In this document: piece after piece, positions 6,193 through 14,259 of the stretch
How the letters are laid out: each line of letters opens with the position of its first letter
Numbering within the stretch: the first letter of the stretch is position 1
From: Bacteroidota bacterium
GTDB taxonomy: Bacteria > Bacteroidota > Bacteroidia > Flavobacteriales > Flavobacteriaceae
Reading direction: 5' to 3'
Assembly: GCA_023437485.1 (NCBI GenBank)
Contig: JAEZGB010000007.1
Coordinates: 1-41,721 of the forward strand
DNA: 41,721 bases
Made by a program: the position numbers and the translations under genes
The notes under the pieces: generated by a model
The model's database searches: none
Seen by the model: the letters and a program-made list of their open reading frames with translations, nothing else
What the model was told of the DNA's origin: nothing

Positions 6193-9042
6193 ATGAAAAC
6201 AGATGCTTTTGCCCTGAGGCACATTGGTCCTCGTGAATCTGATCTTGACCATATGCTTAAGACTGTCGGCGCCAAATCGCTTGACCAGCTTGTCTATGAG
6301 ACCCTGCCTGATGACATACGCCTAAAGGCCCCGCTGGGCCTGGATCCGGCCATGACCGAATACGAGTATCTCGGCCACATCAAGCGCCTGGGGCAACAGA
6401 ACAAAATTTTCAAATCATTCATTGGGTTGGGTTACCACGGAACCATAGTTCCGGCCGTGATCCAGCGCAACATATTTGAAAATCCGGGATGGTACACGGC
6501 CTATACCCCTTATCAGGCCGAAATCGCGCAGGGCCGACTGGAAGCACTTTTAAACTTTCAGACTACCGTGATTGAACTCACGGGGATGGAAATCGCGAAC
6601 GCGTCGCTGCTGGATGAAGGCACAGCTGCCGCCGAGGCCATGGCGCTTTTGTATGACGTGCGCACCCGCGACCAGAAAAAGAACAACGCCAATAAATTCT
6701 TCGTATCAGAGGAAATTTTGCCCCAGACTTTATCAATCCTGCAAACACGTTCCACGCCCATTGGCGTTGAACTTGTGGTGGGCAATCATGAGGAGTTTGA
6801 TTTTGCCGATGACTTTTTTGGCGCCATCCTGCAATATCCGGGCAAGTACGGCCAGGTTCATGATTACGCGTCTTTTATAGCAAAGGGGAAGGAAAAAGAC
6901 ATCAAGACAGCTGTTGCCGCCGATATCTTATCACTGGTAATGCTGACTCCTCCGGGAGAAATGGGTGCCGACGTTGTTTTGGGAACCACCCAGCGCTTTG
7001 GAATCCCAATGGGCTACGGCGGGCCTCACGCGGCCTATTTTGCAACAAAAGAAGAATATAAGCGAAGCATGCCGGGGCGCATCATCGGGGTGACTATTGA
7101 TGCAAACGGCAACCGTGCGCTAAGGATGGCCCTGCAAACGCGCGAGCAGCACATCAAACGCGAAAAAGCTACTTCAAACATCTGTACGGCACAGGTGCTG
7201 CTGGCCGTAATGGCAGGAATGTACTCTGTTTATCACGGGCCTCAGGGACTGAATTACATTGCCCAAAAGGTTCATGCAATGGCCGCTACATTAGCCAATA
7301 CGCTCACCAAACTTGGCGTTCACCAAACCAATTCGGTGTTTTTTGACACCCTGTTGCTCAAAGCCGACGCCACAAAAGTACGCGCCATTGCCGAAAGCCG
7401 CGGCGTGAACTTCCTTTATCCCGATAACCAGTCGGTTGGAATCTCGATAAATGAAACGACGTCAATTGCTGACCTGAATGAGATCGCTTCCATTTTTGGC
7501 GAGGCGGTGTCCAAAAAGGCCGAAGAAATTACCGAATTGACCCAAGATTCCAACATCGGAAACCTGAAACGCTCAAGTGAATTTTTAAAGCATGAAGTCT
7601 TTAATAAATACCATTCCGAAACCGCGTTGATGCGTTATATAAAAAAACTGGAACGCCGTGACCTTGCGCTCAACCATTCGATGATATCGCTGGGGTCATG
7701 CACCATGAAACTCAACGCCGCCGCCGAGATGCTTCCCCTGAGCATGCCGCATTGGAACAGCATCCACCCGTTTGCGCCGCTTGACCAGGCTAAGGGTTAT
7801 CAGCAAATGCTTAAAAAATTAGAGCAACAACTCAACGTAATCACAGGTTTTGCAGGCACTACGCTTCAGCCAAACTCGGGTGCTCAGGGCGAATACGCAG
7901 GACTTATGGTCATCCGCGCTTACCACGAATCACGTGGTGAATCACATAGAAACATCGCGCTTATCCCGGCATCGGCACATGGGACGAACCCTGCAACCGC
8001 AACCATGGCAGGAATGCAGGTTGTGGTTACCAAAACATCCGAAAACGGAAATATCGACGTTGAAGACTTGCGCGAGAAGGCAATCAAACACAAGGATAAC
8101 CTTGCCTGTTTAATGGTGACCTATCCTTCAACGCACGGGGTTTTTGAGTCGGCGATACGCGAAATCACCAAAATCATCCACGACAACGGTGGCCAGGTGT
8201 ATATGGACGGCGCCAATATGAACGCTCAGGTGGGGCTCACCAATCCGGCCACGATCGGTGCCGATGTTTGCCACCTAAACCTGCACAAGACCTTCGCTAT
8301 CCCTCACGGCGGCGGCGGGCCGGGCGTTGGCCCAATTTGCGTGGCTAAGCACCTTGTTCCGTTTTTACCCACCAATCCGGTCGTGCCCACGGGAGGCGAA
8401 AAGGCGATCACAGCGATTTCGGCGGCGCCATGGGGCTCGGCATTGGTTTGCCTGATCTCTTACGGATATATCACGATGTTGGGTGCCGAAGGCCTTACTG
8501 ATTCGACCAAATATGCGATTCTGAACGCGAACTATATCAAAGAGCGCTTAAAAGGGCATTATACCACGCTGTATTCGGGCGAAATGGGCCGCGCGGCGCA
8601 CGAAATGATCCTCGAGTGCAGGCCGTTCAAGGAGAAGGGCATCGAGGTGACCGACATTGCCAAGCGCCTGATGGACTACGGCTTCCACGCGCCAACCGTG
8701 TCATTCCCGGTTGCCGGAACCCTTATGGTGGAACCCACCGAGAGCGAGAACCTGGAAGAACTGGACCGTTTTTGCGATGCGATGATTTCAATCCGCAAGG
8801 AAATCGAGGCGGCTTCGGCCACCGACAAAAACAATGTGCTCAAGAACGCGCCTCATACCCTGGCGATGCTCACATCAGACTCCTGGGACTTCCCCTACAC
8901 CAGAGAATCTGCCGCGTTCCCGCTTGACTATATTGCCGACAACAAGTTTTGGCCCGCCGTCCGACGAGTGGACGATGCCTACGGCGATAGGAACCTGGTG
9001 TGTTCATGCGCGCCGATCGAGGCTTACATGGAAAGTGAATAA
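6193..9042 (+). CDS. gcvP: Glycine dehydrogenase (decarboxylating), P protein
   Basis: The PLP-dependent P protein of the glycine cleavage system, which decarboxylates glycine and passes the aminomethyl group to lipoyl-GcvH. The 949-residue single chain is the fused form (alpha and beta halves in one polypeptide), of the usual length. The PLP lysine is Lys699 in HLNLHKTFAIPHGGGGPGVG. Other landmarks are FIGLGYHGT and NPGWYTAYTPYQAEIAQGR near the N terminus, and SLGSCTMKLN at the start of the second half. The start is taken at 6193 (MKTDAFALRHIGPRE). Upstream in-frame codons to 6127 overlap the promoter and are rejected. GcvH and GcvT are not in this window. Confidence 0.97.
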   Translation: MKTDAFALRHIGPRESDLDHMLKTVGAKSLDQLVYETLPDDIRLKAPLGLDPAMTEYEYLGHIKRLGQQNKIFKSFIGLGYHGTIVPAVIQRNIFENPGWYTAYTPYQAEIAQGRLEALLNFQTTVIELTGMEIANASLLDEGTAAAEAMALLYDVRTRDQKKNNANKFFVSEEILPQTLSILQTRSTPIGVELVVGNHEEFDFADDFFGAILQYPGKYGQVHDYASFIAKGKEKDIKTAVAADILSLVMLTPPGEMGADVVLGTTQRFGIPMGYGGPHAAYFATKEEYKRSMPGRIIGVTIDANGNRALRMALQTREQHIKREKATSNICTAQVLLAVMAGMYSVYHGPQGLNYIAQKVHAMAATLANTLTKLGVHQTNSVFFDTLLLKADATKVRAIAESRGVNFLYPDNQSVGISINETTSIADLNEIASIFGEAVSKKAEEITELTQDSNIGNLKRSSEFLKHEVFNKYHSETALMRYIKKLERRDLALNHSMISLGSCTMKLNAAAEMLPLSMPHWNSIHPFAPLDQAKGYQQMLKKLEQQLNVITGFAGTTLQPNSGAQGEYAGLMVIRAYHESRGESHRNIALIPASAHGTNPATATMAGMQVVVTKTSENGNIDVEDLREKAIKHKDNLACLMVTYPSTHGVFESAIREITKIIHDNGGQVYMDGANMNAQVGLTNPATIGADVCHLNLHKTFAIPHGGGGPGVGPICVAKHLVPFLPTNPVVPTGGEKAITAISAAPWGSALVCLISYGYITMLGAEGLTDSTKYAILNANYIKERLKGHYTTLYSGEMGRAAHEMILECRPFKEKGIEVTDIAKRLMDYGFHAPTVSFPVAGTLMVEPTESENLEELDRFCDAMISIRKEIEAASATDKNNVLKNAPHTLAMLTSDSWDFPYTRESAAFPLDYIADNKFWPAVRRVDDAYGDRNLVCSCAPIEAYMESE

Positions 9043-9044
9043 AT

Positions 9045-9075
9045 AAAAAAACCGCTCAACTGAGCGGTTTTTTTT
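9045..9075 (+). terminator. gcvP terminator (bidirectional)
   Basis: AACCGCTC and GAGCGGTT pair around AACT just after the gcvP stop, flanked by A-rich and T-rich runs. It can also serve the convergent gene at 9089-9610. Confidence 0.9.
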
Positions 9076-9088
9076 ATACTTGGAAATC

Positions 9089-9610
9089 TTAGTATTTATA
9101 GCAGATTCCTTTTTTGATTGCCTGTGAACCTCCAAGCGCATTTGAATTGGCCCCCACCGTTGTTTTGTCGGCGGTCATGAAAACGAAAGGACAATTTTGT
9201 TTGGCAGCGTCCATTTTTAGCTTTTTCTCGGCCTTTTTGTCGCCTGTATTCCCGGTCTGAAAATTAATCAATCCGGTTTTGCCGCGGACCTCACCAACTT
9301 TCTTCAACCCGGCGATATAATCCTTCTCTTCAAAGATTACTACTTTTTCCCAATCCAATTCACCATTGACCACGATCTTCTCGGTGATTTCTTCAGTCCT
9401 GCCGCTCTTGCCGTAAACCACTTTTTCAATGGCGTATTTGCTCATTGAGTTTTCGGCGTCTTCACCATCATATTTGAACACGATTACGTATTCTTCATTG
9501 CGCACGACTTTGCCTTTCACAACTTCACCGTTATGTTTAAAGATTTCGTCCACTTGGGCATTTACCATTGTTGCAACCAGCATCACGGCACAAAACAAAA
9601 AATTTTTCAT
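9089..9610 (-). CDS. Secreted protein of unknown function
   Basis: A 173-residue protein with a clear Sec signal peptide (MKNFLFCAVMLVATMVNAQ, predicted cleavage after NA or AQ). The start of the mature part reads IFKHNGEVVKGKVVRNEEYVIVFKYDGED, a small beta-strand pattern common in Bacteroidota envelope proteins that begin with a short hairpin-rich domain. The C-terminal third is lysine-rich (GDKKAEKKLKMDAAKQ) and then contains two cysteines (QNCPFV and KGICYKY) that may form a disulfide. No enzyme motif is seen. The start at 9610 is chosen over 9643 because it gives the proper signal peptide. It is probably periplasmic or surface-exposed. Confidence 0.75.
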   Translation of the reverse strand: MKNFLFCAVMLVATMVNAQVDEIFKHNGEVVKGKVVRNEEYVIVFKYDGEDAENSMSKYAIEKVVYGKSGRTEEITEKIVVNGELDWEKVVIFEEKDYIAGLKKVGEVRGKTGLINFQTGNTGDKKAEKKLKMDAAKQNCPFVFMTADKTTVGANSNALGGSQAIKKGICYKY

Positions 9611-9640
9611 AAAATTCAATAGATTTAATATTGTCGACGG

Positions 9641-9648
9641 CAAATATA
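9641..9648 (-). promoter_or_regulatory. -7 box for the secreted protein gene
   Basis: On the minus strand TATATTTG matches TAnnTTTG and ends 30 nt before the ATG. The region further upstream is T-rich with no clear TTG. Confidence 0.5.
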
Positions 9649-9742
9649 TTAGGAATTTTCTTTTTAAAAAATTTATAATCCAGCGTAACGCAAAAAGTAC
9701 CCATCGCGGAACAGTTCACGCAGCTCCACATCAATATCGCGG

Positions 9743-9750
9743 TATCTTTG
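9743..9750 (+). promoter_or_regulatory. -7 box 4 nt before the truncated haemoglobin ATG
   Basis: TATCTTTG matches TAnnTTTG and is separated from the ATG at 9755 by only four bases (CAGT). A transcript starting at the normal distance from the box would be leaderless or nearly so. Confidence 0.55.
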
Positions 9751-9754
9751 CAGT

Positions 9755-10123
9755 ATGACTGATATCTCGTCTTATAACCACCTGGAAATCCTGATGCGGG
9801 ATTTTTATTCGCGTTTGCTGGCCGATGAGCGCATCTCATACTTTTTTACTCAAGTTGCAGGAATTGACCTGGAGAAGCACATTCCCAGGATCGCGTCGTT
9901 CTGGGCGCAGAACCTTCTGGGGGAAGGCTCTTATTCGGCCAATGTGATGAAGATCCATCTAGACATTAACAGTAAAAGCAAAATCAGCAAGGAGCACTTT
10001 GACATCTGGCTCGGCCATTTGCATTCGGCTGCCGATTCACGGCACGCGGGCCCGGTTACTGAAAACCTCAAAACCCGGGCACTGTCCATCGCCACGGCAA
10101 TGCAGCTAAAAATAAAGACCTGA
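9755..10123 (+). CDS. Group III truncated haemoglobin
   Basis: A 122-residue globin of the truncated (2/2) family. Features are the N-terminal LMRDFYSRLLADERISYFF (B helix, with aromatic residues at the distal side), the central FWAQNLLGEGSYSANVMKIHLDI containing the likely proximal haem ligand His68, then KISKEHFDIWLGHL (G helix). Length and the IHLDI...HFDIWL pattern point to group III. Known roles of such proteins include O2 or NO handling; nothing here decides between them. It stands alone, with a -7 box immediately upstream and the FabH-like gene downstream. Confidence 0.9.
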   Translation: MTDISSYNHLEILMRDFYSRLLADERISYFFTQVAGIDLEKHIPRIASFWAQNLLGEGSYSANVMKIHLDINSKSKISKEHFDIWLGHLHSAADSRHAGPVTENLKTRALSIATAMQLKIKT

Positions 10124-10180
10124 CTTTCATTTCCTGTTCGTAAATCCGGCGCCGCAAAACCAGCCAGGCAAAGTTTTTAT

Positions 10181-10202
10181 TATCTTAGTGCAGCCTAAGA
10201 TA
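10181..10202 (+). promoter_or_regulatory. Inverted repeat overlapping a possible -7 box before the FabH-like gene
   Basis: TATCTTAG (10181-10188) and CTAAGATA (10195-10202) are perfect complements separated by six bases, ending 5 nt before the ATG at 10208. The left arm is one base off TAnnTTTG. It could be an operator that covers the promoter, or a 5'-leader hairpin over the ribosome site. Confidence 0.5.
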
Positions 10203-10207
10203 GCATC

Positions 10208-11266
10208 ATGAACATCATCATCACAGGATCAGGAAGTTATATTCCCGAGGTCACGATCACCAACGCCGACTTCAACAAACACGAGTTTCTGGATGAAGCA
10301 GGCGAAGTTCTCCACCACCCCAACGACATCGTCATTTCCAAGTTCAAGGACATCACCGGAATCGAAGAAAGACGCTATGTCCCGGATGGGCTCACCACGT
10401 CTGACATCGCTTTTTATGCCGCGCAAAAAGCCATAGACGATGCCGCGATTGACCCTGAAACGCTTGACTACATCATCATGGCTCACAATTTTGGCGACGT
10501 GCGCGCGGGCGCCATTCAGAGCGATTCGGTTCCCAGCCTTGCAAGCCGCGTAAAGCAACGCCTTGGCATTAAAAATCCCCGCTGCGTGGGTTTTGACCTG
10601 CTGTTCGGGTGCCCCGGTTGGATTGAAGGCGTGTTGCAGGCAAACGCGCTGATCAAATCGGGAATGGCCAGGCGCATCTTGGTCATTGGCGCCGAAACCC
10701 TTTCCCGTGTGGTGGATGTCCACGACCGTGACTCGATGATCTACTCTGACGGTGCGGGCGCCACGGTGCTTGAGGCCGCCGAGGCAAACCAGGGCCTGCT
10801 GTCCTATGAGAGCGCCACTTACGCATGCGACGAAGCCGATTACCTGTTTTTTGGCCAATCTTACAAGCGAACGCTGGACCCAGATGTCCGTTACATCAAG
10901 ATGCACGGCCGAAAGATTTACGAATTCGCGCTCAACCACGTCCCCCAGGCCATGAAAAACTGCCTGGACAAAAGCGGTATCGGCATTGACCAGATTTCAA
11001 AAATCCTGATCCATCAGGCCAATGAAAAAATGGACGAGGCCATTGTCGCGCGTTTTTACAAACTCTTTGATCATCCGCAGCCGGCCAACATCATGCCCAT
11101 GAGCATCCATAAACTGGGCAATAGCAGCGTTGCAACCGTACCCACGCTCTTTGACCTTCTCACCAAAGGGCTGATAGAGGGCCACACCATACAGCAGGGA
11201 GATGTATTGCTTTTTGCGTCGGTTGGCGCGGGAATGAACATCAATGCCTTTGTTTACCGTTATTAG
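10208..11266 (+). CDS. 3-oxoacyl-ACP synthase III (FabH)-like protein
   Basis: A 352-residue thiolase-fold enzyme of the KAS III branch. The catalytic triad is visible: Cys135 in FDLLFGCPGWIEG, His269 in ILIHQAN and Asn305 in KLGNSSVATVPT; SVGAGMNINAF closes the C terminus. Such enzymes condense an acyl-CoA with malonyl-ACP or a related acceptor. The Cys motif FGCPGW differs from the usual AACSGF of housekeeping FabH, and no fatty-acid gene is adjacent, so this is probably a paralogue with another substrate rather than the fatty-acid initiator. The stop codon overlaps intergenic repeat copy C by one base. Confidence 0.85.
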   Translation: MNIIITGSGSYIPEVTITNADFNKHEFLDEAGEVLHHPNDIVISKFKDITGIEERRYVPDGLTTSDIAFYAAQKAIDDAAIDPETLDYIIMAHNFGDVRAGAIQSDSVPSLASRVKQRLGIKNPRCVGFDLLFGCPGWIEGVLQANALIKSGMARRILVIGAETLSRVVDVHDRDSMIYSDGAGATVLEAAEANQGLLSYESATYACDEADYLFFGQSYKRTLDPDVRYIKMHGRKIYEFALNHVPQAMKNCLDKSGIGIDQISKILIHQANEKMDEAIVARFYKLFDHPQPANIMPMSIHKLGNSSVATVPTLFDLLTKGLIEGHTIQQGDVLLFASVGAGMNINAFVYRY

Positions 11267-11340
11267 GGCGCGTCCTTTCAGGCCGGGCTGTTCGCTGTAG
11301 CTTTTGCTGCCGCAAAAGGCTGCCGCTGCCATCCCTCGCG
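11266..11340 (+). repeat. Dispersed structured intergenic repeat, copy C
   Basis: Starts with GGGCG at the last base of the FabH-like stop codon, contains GGCCGGGCTGTTCGCTGTAG, an inner hairpin CTTTTGC/GCAAAAG, and GCCGCTGCC, and ends in ATCCCTCGCG. It has the same orientation as copies A and E. Confidence 0.75.
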
Positions 11341-11368
11341 CCGCGCACCGGCACTTTGGGTAAAATCA

Positions 11369-11376
11369 TATCTTTG
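11369..11376 (+). promoter_or_regulatory. -7 box for the methyltransferase gene
   Basis: TATCTTTG matches TAnnTTTG and ends 18 nt before the ATG at 11395. No TTG is found at the expected distance upstream, where repeat copy C ends. Confidence 0.5.
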
Positions 11377-11394
11377 TCCACGCGAACAAAACCT

Positions 11395-11916
11395 ATGTAC
11401 GAACACACTTACCCTGAAAAGCGGTTCAGCCTTACTCTGGCGTTTCTTAAAAAACACATTGGCAAGGACCAGAAAATACTTGACCTTGGCGTTCCCAATC
11501 CATTTTCAAAAATTATGGAGCAAGAAGGTTTCGCGGTCCAAAATACCACCGGTGAAGACCTGGATCTGGATCAATCGGCGCTGGCCAAGGCGGATTATGA
11601 GGTAGTGACCGCCTTTGAAATTTTTGAGCACCTGCTAAATCCTTTCATGGTTCTGCAAAACATAAAAAGCAACAAATTGGTCATTTCAGTCCCGCTCAGG
11701 CTTTGGTTCTCATCGGCCTATCGCAGTAAAACTGACCTGTGGGACCGCCATTACCACGAATTTGAAGATTGGCAACTGGACTGGCTTTTGGAAAAAACCG
11801 GGTGGAAAATCATCGATCGGGCCAAATGGACCAATCCGGTAAAAAAGATCGGCCTGCGGCCATTGTTGCGTTGGTTTACCCCCAGGTATTATATTGTCTA
11901 TGCTGAGAGGTTGTGA
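11395..11916 (+). CDS. Small SAM-dependent methyltransferase-like protein
   Basis: A 173-residue protein resembling class I methyltransferases. Motif I reads KILDLGVPNPFSKIM, where the usual GxGxG is reduced to a single glycine. The acidic post-I position lies in TTGEDLDLD, and the FEIFEHLLNP segment matches the motif around the active site (the EVIEH pattern of ubiquinone/methionine-type methyltransferases). The C terminus is basic and aromatic (RWFTPRYYIVYAERL). The substrate is unknown. It is followed by a GT2 glycosyltransferase on the same strand, which hints at glycan or lipid modification, but each gene has its own -7 box. The start at 11395 is preferred over 11356 because the latter precedes the promoter box. 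Confidence 0.75.
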   Translation: MYEHTYPEKRFSLTLAFLKKHIGKDQKILDLGVPNPFSKIMEQEGFAVQNTTGEDLDLDQSALAKADYEVVTAFEIFEHLLNPFMVLQNIKSNKLVISVPLRLWFSSAYRSKTDLWDRHYHEFEDWQLDWLLEKTGWKIIDRAKWTNPVKKIGLRPLLRWFTPRYYIVYAERL

Positions 11917-11984
11917 GTTTTTGATTATGTGTTTATGTAAATCCTGATCAAAGAATGTTTCAAACTTTGCCAAACGTATATTTA

Positions 11985-11992
11985 TATTTTTG
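11985..11992 (+). promoter_or_regulatory. -7 box for the glycosyltransferase gene
   Basis: TATTTTTG matches TAnnTTTG, with TTTG at 11966-11969 fifteen bases upstream. The box ends 35 nt before the ATG at 12028. Confidence 0.5.
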
Positions 11993-12027
11993 CAACCTGG
12001 TTTGATATCAGACACGCCTTTAAACTT

Positions 12028-12870
12028 ATGCAATACACGGTTGTTATCCCTGCCCACAATGAAGCTGCTTTTATTGGCCGGATGCTGGAGTCGCTTGCGG
12101 CACAAACTTTCCCGCCCGGCTGCGTGGTGGTGGTAGATGACAATTCGGACGACGATACTTTTGAAATTGCGCAATCGTTTGCCGAAAAATTCCCTTTGTT
12201 CAAAGTGATCAAAAGCCTCTCGGGTAACGAACACCTGCCGGGCAGCAAGGTCATCCGCGCGTTTAACAAGGGACTGGAAAATGCCAAGTTGGGCGATATT
12301 ATTGTTAAACTCGACGCCGACCTTGTACTTCCGCGGGATTACTTTGAAAAAATCATCGCGGCGTTTGAAGATCAGGCAGTAGGAATGGCGGGAGGTTTTG
12401 CCACTATTGAAAAGAACGGAAAATGGATTGTTGAAAACCTGACCGATCAAGACCACATCCGTGGCGCCTTCAAGGCTTACCGGCAGGCGTGTTTTGAGCA
12501 AATTGGCGGGCTGCGCCCCGCAATGGGCTGGGACACCGTTGATGAACTGCTGGCCCGTTACCACGGCTGGAAAATTGTAACGATTCCCGGGCTGCATGTA
12601 AAACACCTCAAACCCACCGGGGCCAGCTATGGCAAAGCCGCGCGCTACAAACAGGGCGAGGCTTTTTATGCTTTGGGTTACGGATTTTGGATTGCCTCAA
12701 TCGCGTCGGCAAAGCTCGCAATAAGAAAAGGAAAACCTGCGCTGATGCTGGATTACCTGGCGGGGTTTTTCCGCGCGTGGAAAAAAAAGGTCCCCAAGCT
12801 GGTGACTCCCGCGCAGGAAAAATGGATCCGCGGGTACCGCTGGAAAAAAATGCGTGAAAAATTGTTCTGA
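12028..12870 (+). CDS. Family 2 glycosyltransferase
   Basis: A 280-residue GT-A fold enzyme that transfers a sugar from a nucleotide donor. The N terminus YTVVIPAHNEAAFIGRMLESLAAQT and VVVVDDNSDDDT bind the nucleotide; KLDADLVLPRDYF carries the metal-binding DxD. The acceptor part contains GLRPAMGWDTVDELLARYHGW, a conserved aspartate/glutamate region likely to hold the catalytic base. The C-terminal part is basic and partly hydrophobic but has no clear membrane helix. Donor and acceptor are unknown; neighbours suggest envelope glycans. Its stop is one base from the stop of the convergent lipoprotein gene. Confidence 0.88.
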   Translation: MQYTVVIPAHNEAAFIGRMLESLAAQTFPPGCVVVVDDNSDDDTFEIAQSFAEKFPLFKVIKSLSGNEHLPGSKVIRAFNKGLENAKLGDIIVKLDADLVLPRDYFEKIIAAFEDQAVGMAGGFATIEKNGKWIVENLTDQDHIRGAFKAYRQACFEQIGGLRPAMGWDTVDELLARYHGWKIVTIPGLHVKHLKPTGASYGKAARYKQGEAFYALGYGFWIASIASAKLAIRKGKPALMLDYLAGFFRAWKKKVPKLVTPAQEKWIRGYRWKKMREKLF

Positions 12871-12871
12871 A

Positions 12872-13252
12872 TCAATCAAACTTTTCGTGCAACTTCCAAT
12901 AGCTTATGGTGGGCGGCCCCGCCAGGAACTCGCGCGAATTCACGATAAAATCCTTCATGTGCTGGGTTTCCATGTGCTGGTTCCTGTAGTAGCCTTCATT
13001 GTCCCAGCGCTCAAACAACATGATATTGGCATTGTTGGCCTGGTCTACATGCAGGTCAATTGATACAAAGTGGTCTTCTTTGCGTACCTCTTCAATGAGC
13101 CGGCGAAGCGCGTTCACGGCATCGACGCTTTTGTTGGGTTGGGCGCGGTAAGTGATGAGCACGTAAGTATCGTCCCGGGGATCGGTTTTTTTGCAGCCTG
13201 CACCCAACATCAAGATACATAGGGCGAGGGTCAATCTTGCAAGGATTTTCAT
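12872..13252 (-). CDS. Lipoprotein with ABM/dimeric alpha-beta barrel-like domain
   Basis: A 126-residue predicted lipoprotein: signal MKILARLTLALCILMLGAGC with lipobox LGAGC and the acylated Cys20. The mature part has the ferredoxin-like pattern of antibiotic-biosynthesis-monooxygenase (ABM) domains: a first strand TYVLITYRAQPN, a helix with VNALRRLIEEVRKED, then IDLHVDQANNANIMLFERWDNEGYYRNQHMETQHMKDFI. Family members are small oxygenases or quinol-handling proteins. A lipid-anchored copy is unusual compared with the more common cytoplasmic forms. It is convergent with the GT2 gene. Confidence 0.8.
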   Translation of the reverse strand: MKILARLTLALCILMLGAGCKKTDPRDDTYVLITYRAQPNKSVDAVNALRRLIEEVRKEDHFVSIDLHVDQANNANIMLFERWDNEGYYRNQHMETQHMKDFIVNSREFLAGPPTISYWKLHEKFD

Positions 13253-13332
13253 GAAGCTTGGTTTTAAAGCTAATATACTAAAATATTGTTTTGATTGCCG
13301 GTGCTGTTAGATACCCTAATATCCCGGTACCC

Positions 13333-13402
13333 GCGTGAGCGATGGCAGCGGCATTGGAGCCCGGCGGAAATACAGCGAACAGCGCGACCCCGGGCGGCGC
13401 GC
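13333..13402 (-). repeat. Dispersed structured intergenic repeat, copy D
   Basis: Read on the minus strand it contains GGGGTCGCGCTGTTCGCTGTA and then GCCGCTGCCATCGCTCACGC, matching the core and right end of copy C. It lies upstream of mlaE in a 250-bp gap that otherwise shows only a weak -7-like TATTTTAG at 13494-13501. Confidence 0.65.
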
Positions 13403-13506
13403 AAAATTATTGACTGGCCGTTGCAACCCGCGCGGGGGCACGCCCAAATTCTAAAAAATGTGTGAACCCCGCACGCGGCTTCAGAGTATTGCGTATTTTA
13501 GCGGCT

Positions 13507-14259
13507 ATGATCTCGATGTTGTTACGGTATTTAAATCAGATGGGCCGGTACTTCCTGATGTGGAAGGAAATTTTCAGGAAGCCAACCAAATGGACGGTGA
13601 TGCGCGGGCTTATTTTTAAGGAAATTGATGACCTGGTCATCGGCTCGCTTGGGATTGTATGTTTTATATCGTTTTTTGTGGGCGGGGTGGTTGCGATACA
13701 GACTGCGCTTAACCTCACAAACCCGCTTATCCCACGCTATCTGATTGGTTTTGCTACGCGACAATCGGTAATCCTGGAATTTGCACCAACTTTTATCTCG
13801 ATTGTAATGGCCGGTAAGATGGGATCATTTATCACCTCGAGCATCGGGACCATGCGCGTGACCGAGCAGATTGACGCGCTTGAAGTAATGGGAGTAAACT
13901 CACTTAATTACCTGGTATTCCCTAAATTGATAGCGCTATTGCTTTACCCTTTTGTTATAGGAATTTCAATGTTTTTGGGAATTCTGGGCGGTTGGATGGC
14001 GGCCGTTTACGGTGGCTTTGGCACTAGCTCCGAATTCATTGGCGGTATCCAGGATGATTTTATTCCGTTCCATATTGCGTACGCCTTTATCAAGACTTTT
14101 GTTTTTGCGCTCCTGTTGGCCACCATCCCATCGTTCCACGGGTATTATATGAAGGGCGGCGCGCTTGAGGTTGGAAAAGCATCGACGGTATCCTTTGTCT
14201 GGACCTCGGTAACCATTATCCTATTGAATTACATATTAACCCAATTGTTGCTTAGCTGA
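13507..14259 (+). CDS. MlaE-family ABC transporter permease
   Basis: A 250-residue permease with about five or six membrane segments, belonging to the MlaE/YrbE family that moves phospholipids between the membranes of diderm bacteria. Diagnostic stretches are GGVVAIQTALNLTN, VILEFAPTFISIVMAGKMGS, the strongly conserved IGTMRVTEQIDALEVMGVN, and the C-terminal GYYMKGGALEVGKASTVSFVW. The start at 13507 (MISMLLRYLNQ) is preferred over 13462 because family members begin near MLLRYL. Its stop overlaps the next start (TGATG), indicating translational coupling with the ATPase. The periplasmic MlaD-like partner is not adjacent. Confidence 0.92.
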   Translation: MISMLLRYLNQMGRYFLMWKEIFRKPTKWTVMRGLIFKEIDDLVIGSLGIVCFISFFVGGVVAIQTALNLTNPLIPRYLIGFATRQSVILEFAPTFISIVMAGKMGSFITSSIGTMRVTEQIDALEVMGVNSLNYLVFPKLIALLLYPFVIGISMFLGILGGWMAAVYGGFGTSSEFIGGIQDDFIPFHIAYAFIKTFVFALLLATIPSFHGYYMKGGALEVGKASTVSFVWTSVTIILLNYILTQLLLS

